Shown piece by piece: positions 32,595-33,097 of a stretch of 33,097 nt of DNA. The notes beneath the pieces are model-generated. The model did no database searches and was not told the DNA's origin. It was given only the letters and a program-made list of their open reading frames with translations. The stretch spans positions 1-33,097 of the forward strand of contig JADGCQ010000038.1 in NCBI GenBank assembly GCA_015228925.1. The letters run 5' to 3'. Each line of letters opens with the position of its first letter. Within the stretch, counting starts at the first letter, position 1. A program made the position numbers and the translations under genes. The DNA is from Magnetococcales bacterium (GTDB lineage: Bacteria > Pseudomonadota > Magnetococcia > Magnetococcales > UBA8363).

Positions 32595-33097
32595 ATGATC
32601 GACCACGATTCCATCTACCATCGTCTTTTTTCCCACCCCGGAATGGTGGTGGATTTGTTGGAAAATTTTCTGGATCCCACCATCCTCGCCGAGTTGGATC
32701 TTTCCCGCATGACACGACTGAACACCAAATTTACCGCCACTACGGGTCAGCGCAGACGGGGGGATATGGTGTGGGAACTGCCGATCCGTACCGGAGGCAG
32801 TCTCTTTGTGTTGCTCATTCTGGAATTTCAGTCGGAAATCGATGAATGGATGGTGCTGCGTCTTCATGTCTATGCGGGTTTGCTTTACCAACAATTGGTG
32901 GATGAACGGCGATTGAAACCTGCCGATGGTCTGCCGCCGATCCTCCCGGTTGTTCTGTACAACGGTGAACCCAGATGGAATGCCGCTACCAGTCTGCGAG
33001 AACTTATTCCTCTGCCGACAAACTCGCCATTGTGGCTTTATCAACCGGAGATACGGTATCATACCATCGATGAGGGTCGATTCCCGGAGGATGATCT
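32595..33097 (+). CDS. Second Rpn-family nuclease gene, 5' part
   Basis: Read from ATG 32595 to the window end, the frame is open for 167 codons. It resembles the 28607-29605 protein over its whole visible length: MIDHDSIYHRLFSHPG, D57 in RRGDMVWELP, E77-F-Q79 in LILEFQSE, then PPILPVVLYNGEPRW and a final YHTIDEGRFPE. The key nuclease residues fall at the same positions (57, 77, 79) as in the other copy. A GGGGGGAGG leader lies about nine bases upstream. The C-terminal tail, where an internal short form might start, is outside the window. Confidence 0.87.
   Translation, partial: MIDHDSIYHRLFSHPGMVVDLLENFLDPTILAELDLSRMTRLNTKFTATTGQRRRGDMVWELPIRTGGSLFVLLILEFQSEIDEWMVLRLHVYAGLLYQQLVDERRLKPADGLPPILPVVLYNGEPRWNAATSLRELIPLPTNSPLWLYQPEIRYHTIDEGRFPEDD

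Overview
The window looks like a Gram-negative, proteobacterium-like chromosome. The large operons are GC-rich, with envelope-type Bat proteins, an FtsX-type ABC exporter and a ClpB of usual length. Islands of AT-rich accessory genes and mobile-element debris lie between them. The mix of Rpn-family nuclease genes, a RAYT and this gene style would suit a magnetococcus-like or other deep-branching proteobacterium, but that placement is inference only.

Layout. (1) 1-2150: a truncated IS4-type element, a lone AT-rich gene with a TIR-like/deoxyribosyltransferase-like domain (943-1698) bracketed by dispersed repeats, and a frameshifted ribbon-helix-helix antitoxin. (2) 2163-12254, minus strand: one compact operon, moxR > DUF58 > BatD/DUF4381-like > batA > batB-batC fusion > batD > batE. 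The genes from DUF58 onward overlap by a few bases. An AAA+ ATPase probably acts with membrane-anchored VWA proteins at the cell envelope. (3) 12456-13538: an intact IS1595-type element with 32-bp inverted repeats and an 8-bp target duplication. (4) 13672-19076: an accessory island with an Rpn remnant, an unknown cytosolic gene bracketed by 17-bp direct repeats, a three-helix membrane protein, a dense repeat field (15950-16446), a DUF2442/DUF4160 pair, a RAYT (REP-associated Y1/HUH transposase), a Rap1a/Tai-like immunity protein, a small membrane protein and the 3' end of a group II intron. (5) 19274-19841: a PemK/MazF-type toxin with an AbrB-type antitoxin. (6) 19962-24078: a SemiSWEET transporter, then two GT4 glycosyltransferases and a PaaK/CapK-like adenylate-forming enzyme, probably for surface polysaccharide. 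(7) 24096-28558, minus: an AttE/F-G/H-like ABC export module. (8) 28607-33097: an Rpn nuclease gene with a likely internal start for a short C-terminal protein, clpB with a sigma-32-like promoter, and a second Rpn gene cut by the window end.

Main signals. A repeat family with core GGGGACACCAT occurs about a dozen times between 864 and 19076, always between accessory genes. None was seen inside the Bat operon or after 19.1 kb. A RAYT that could mobilise it sits in the same field. The Rpn gene at 28607-29605 has a textbook Shine-Dalgarno before an in-frame internal ATG. This predicts an 88-residue C-terminal product like the intragenic antitoxins described for E. coli Rpn proteins, and a 12-bp minisatellite lies exactly in that shared part.
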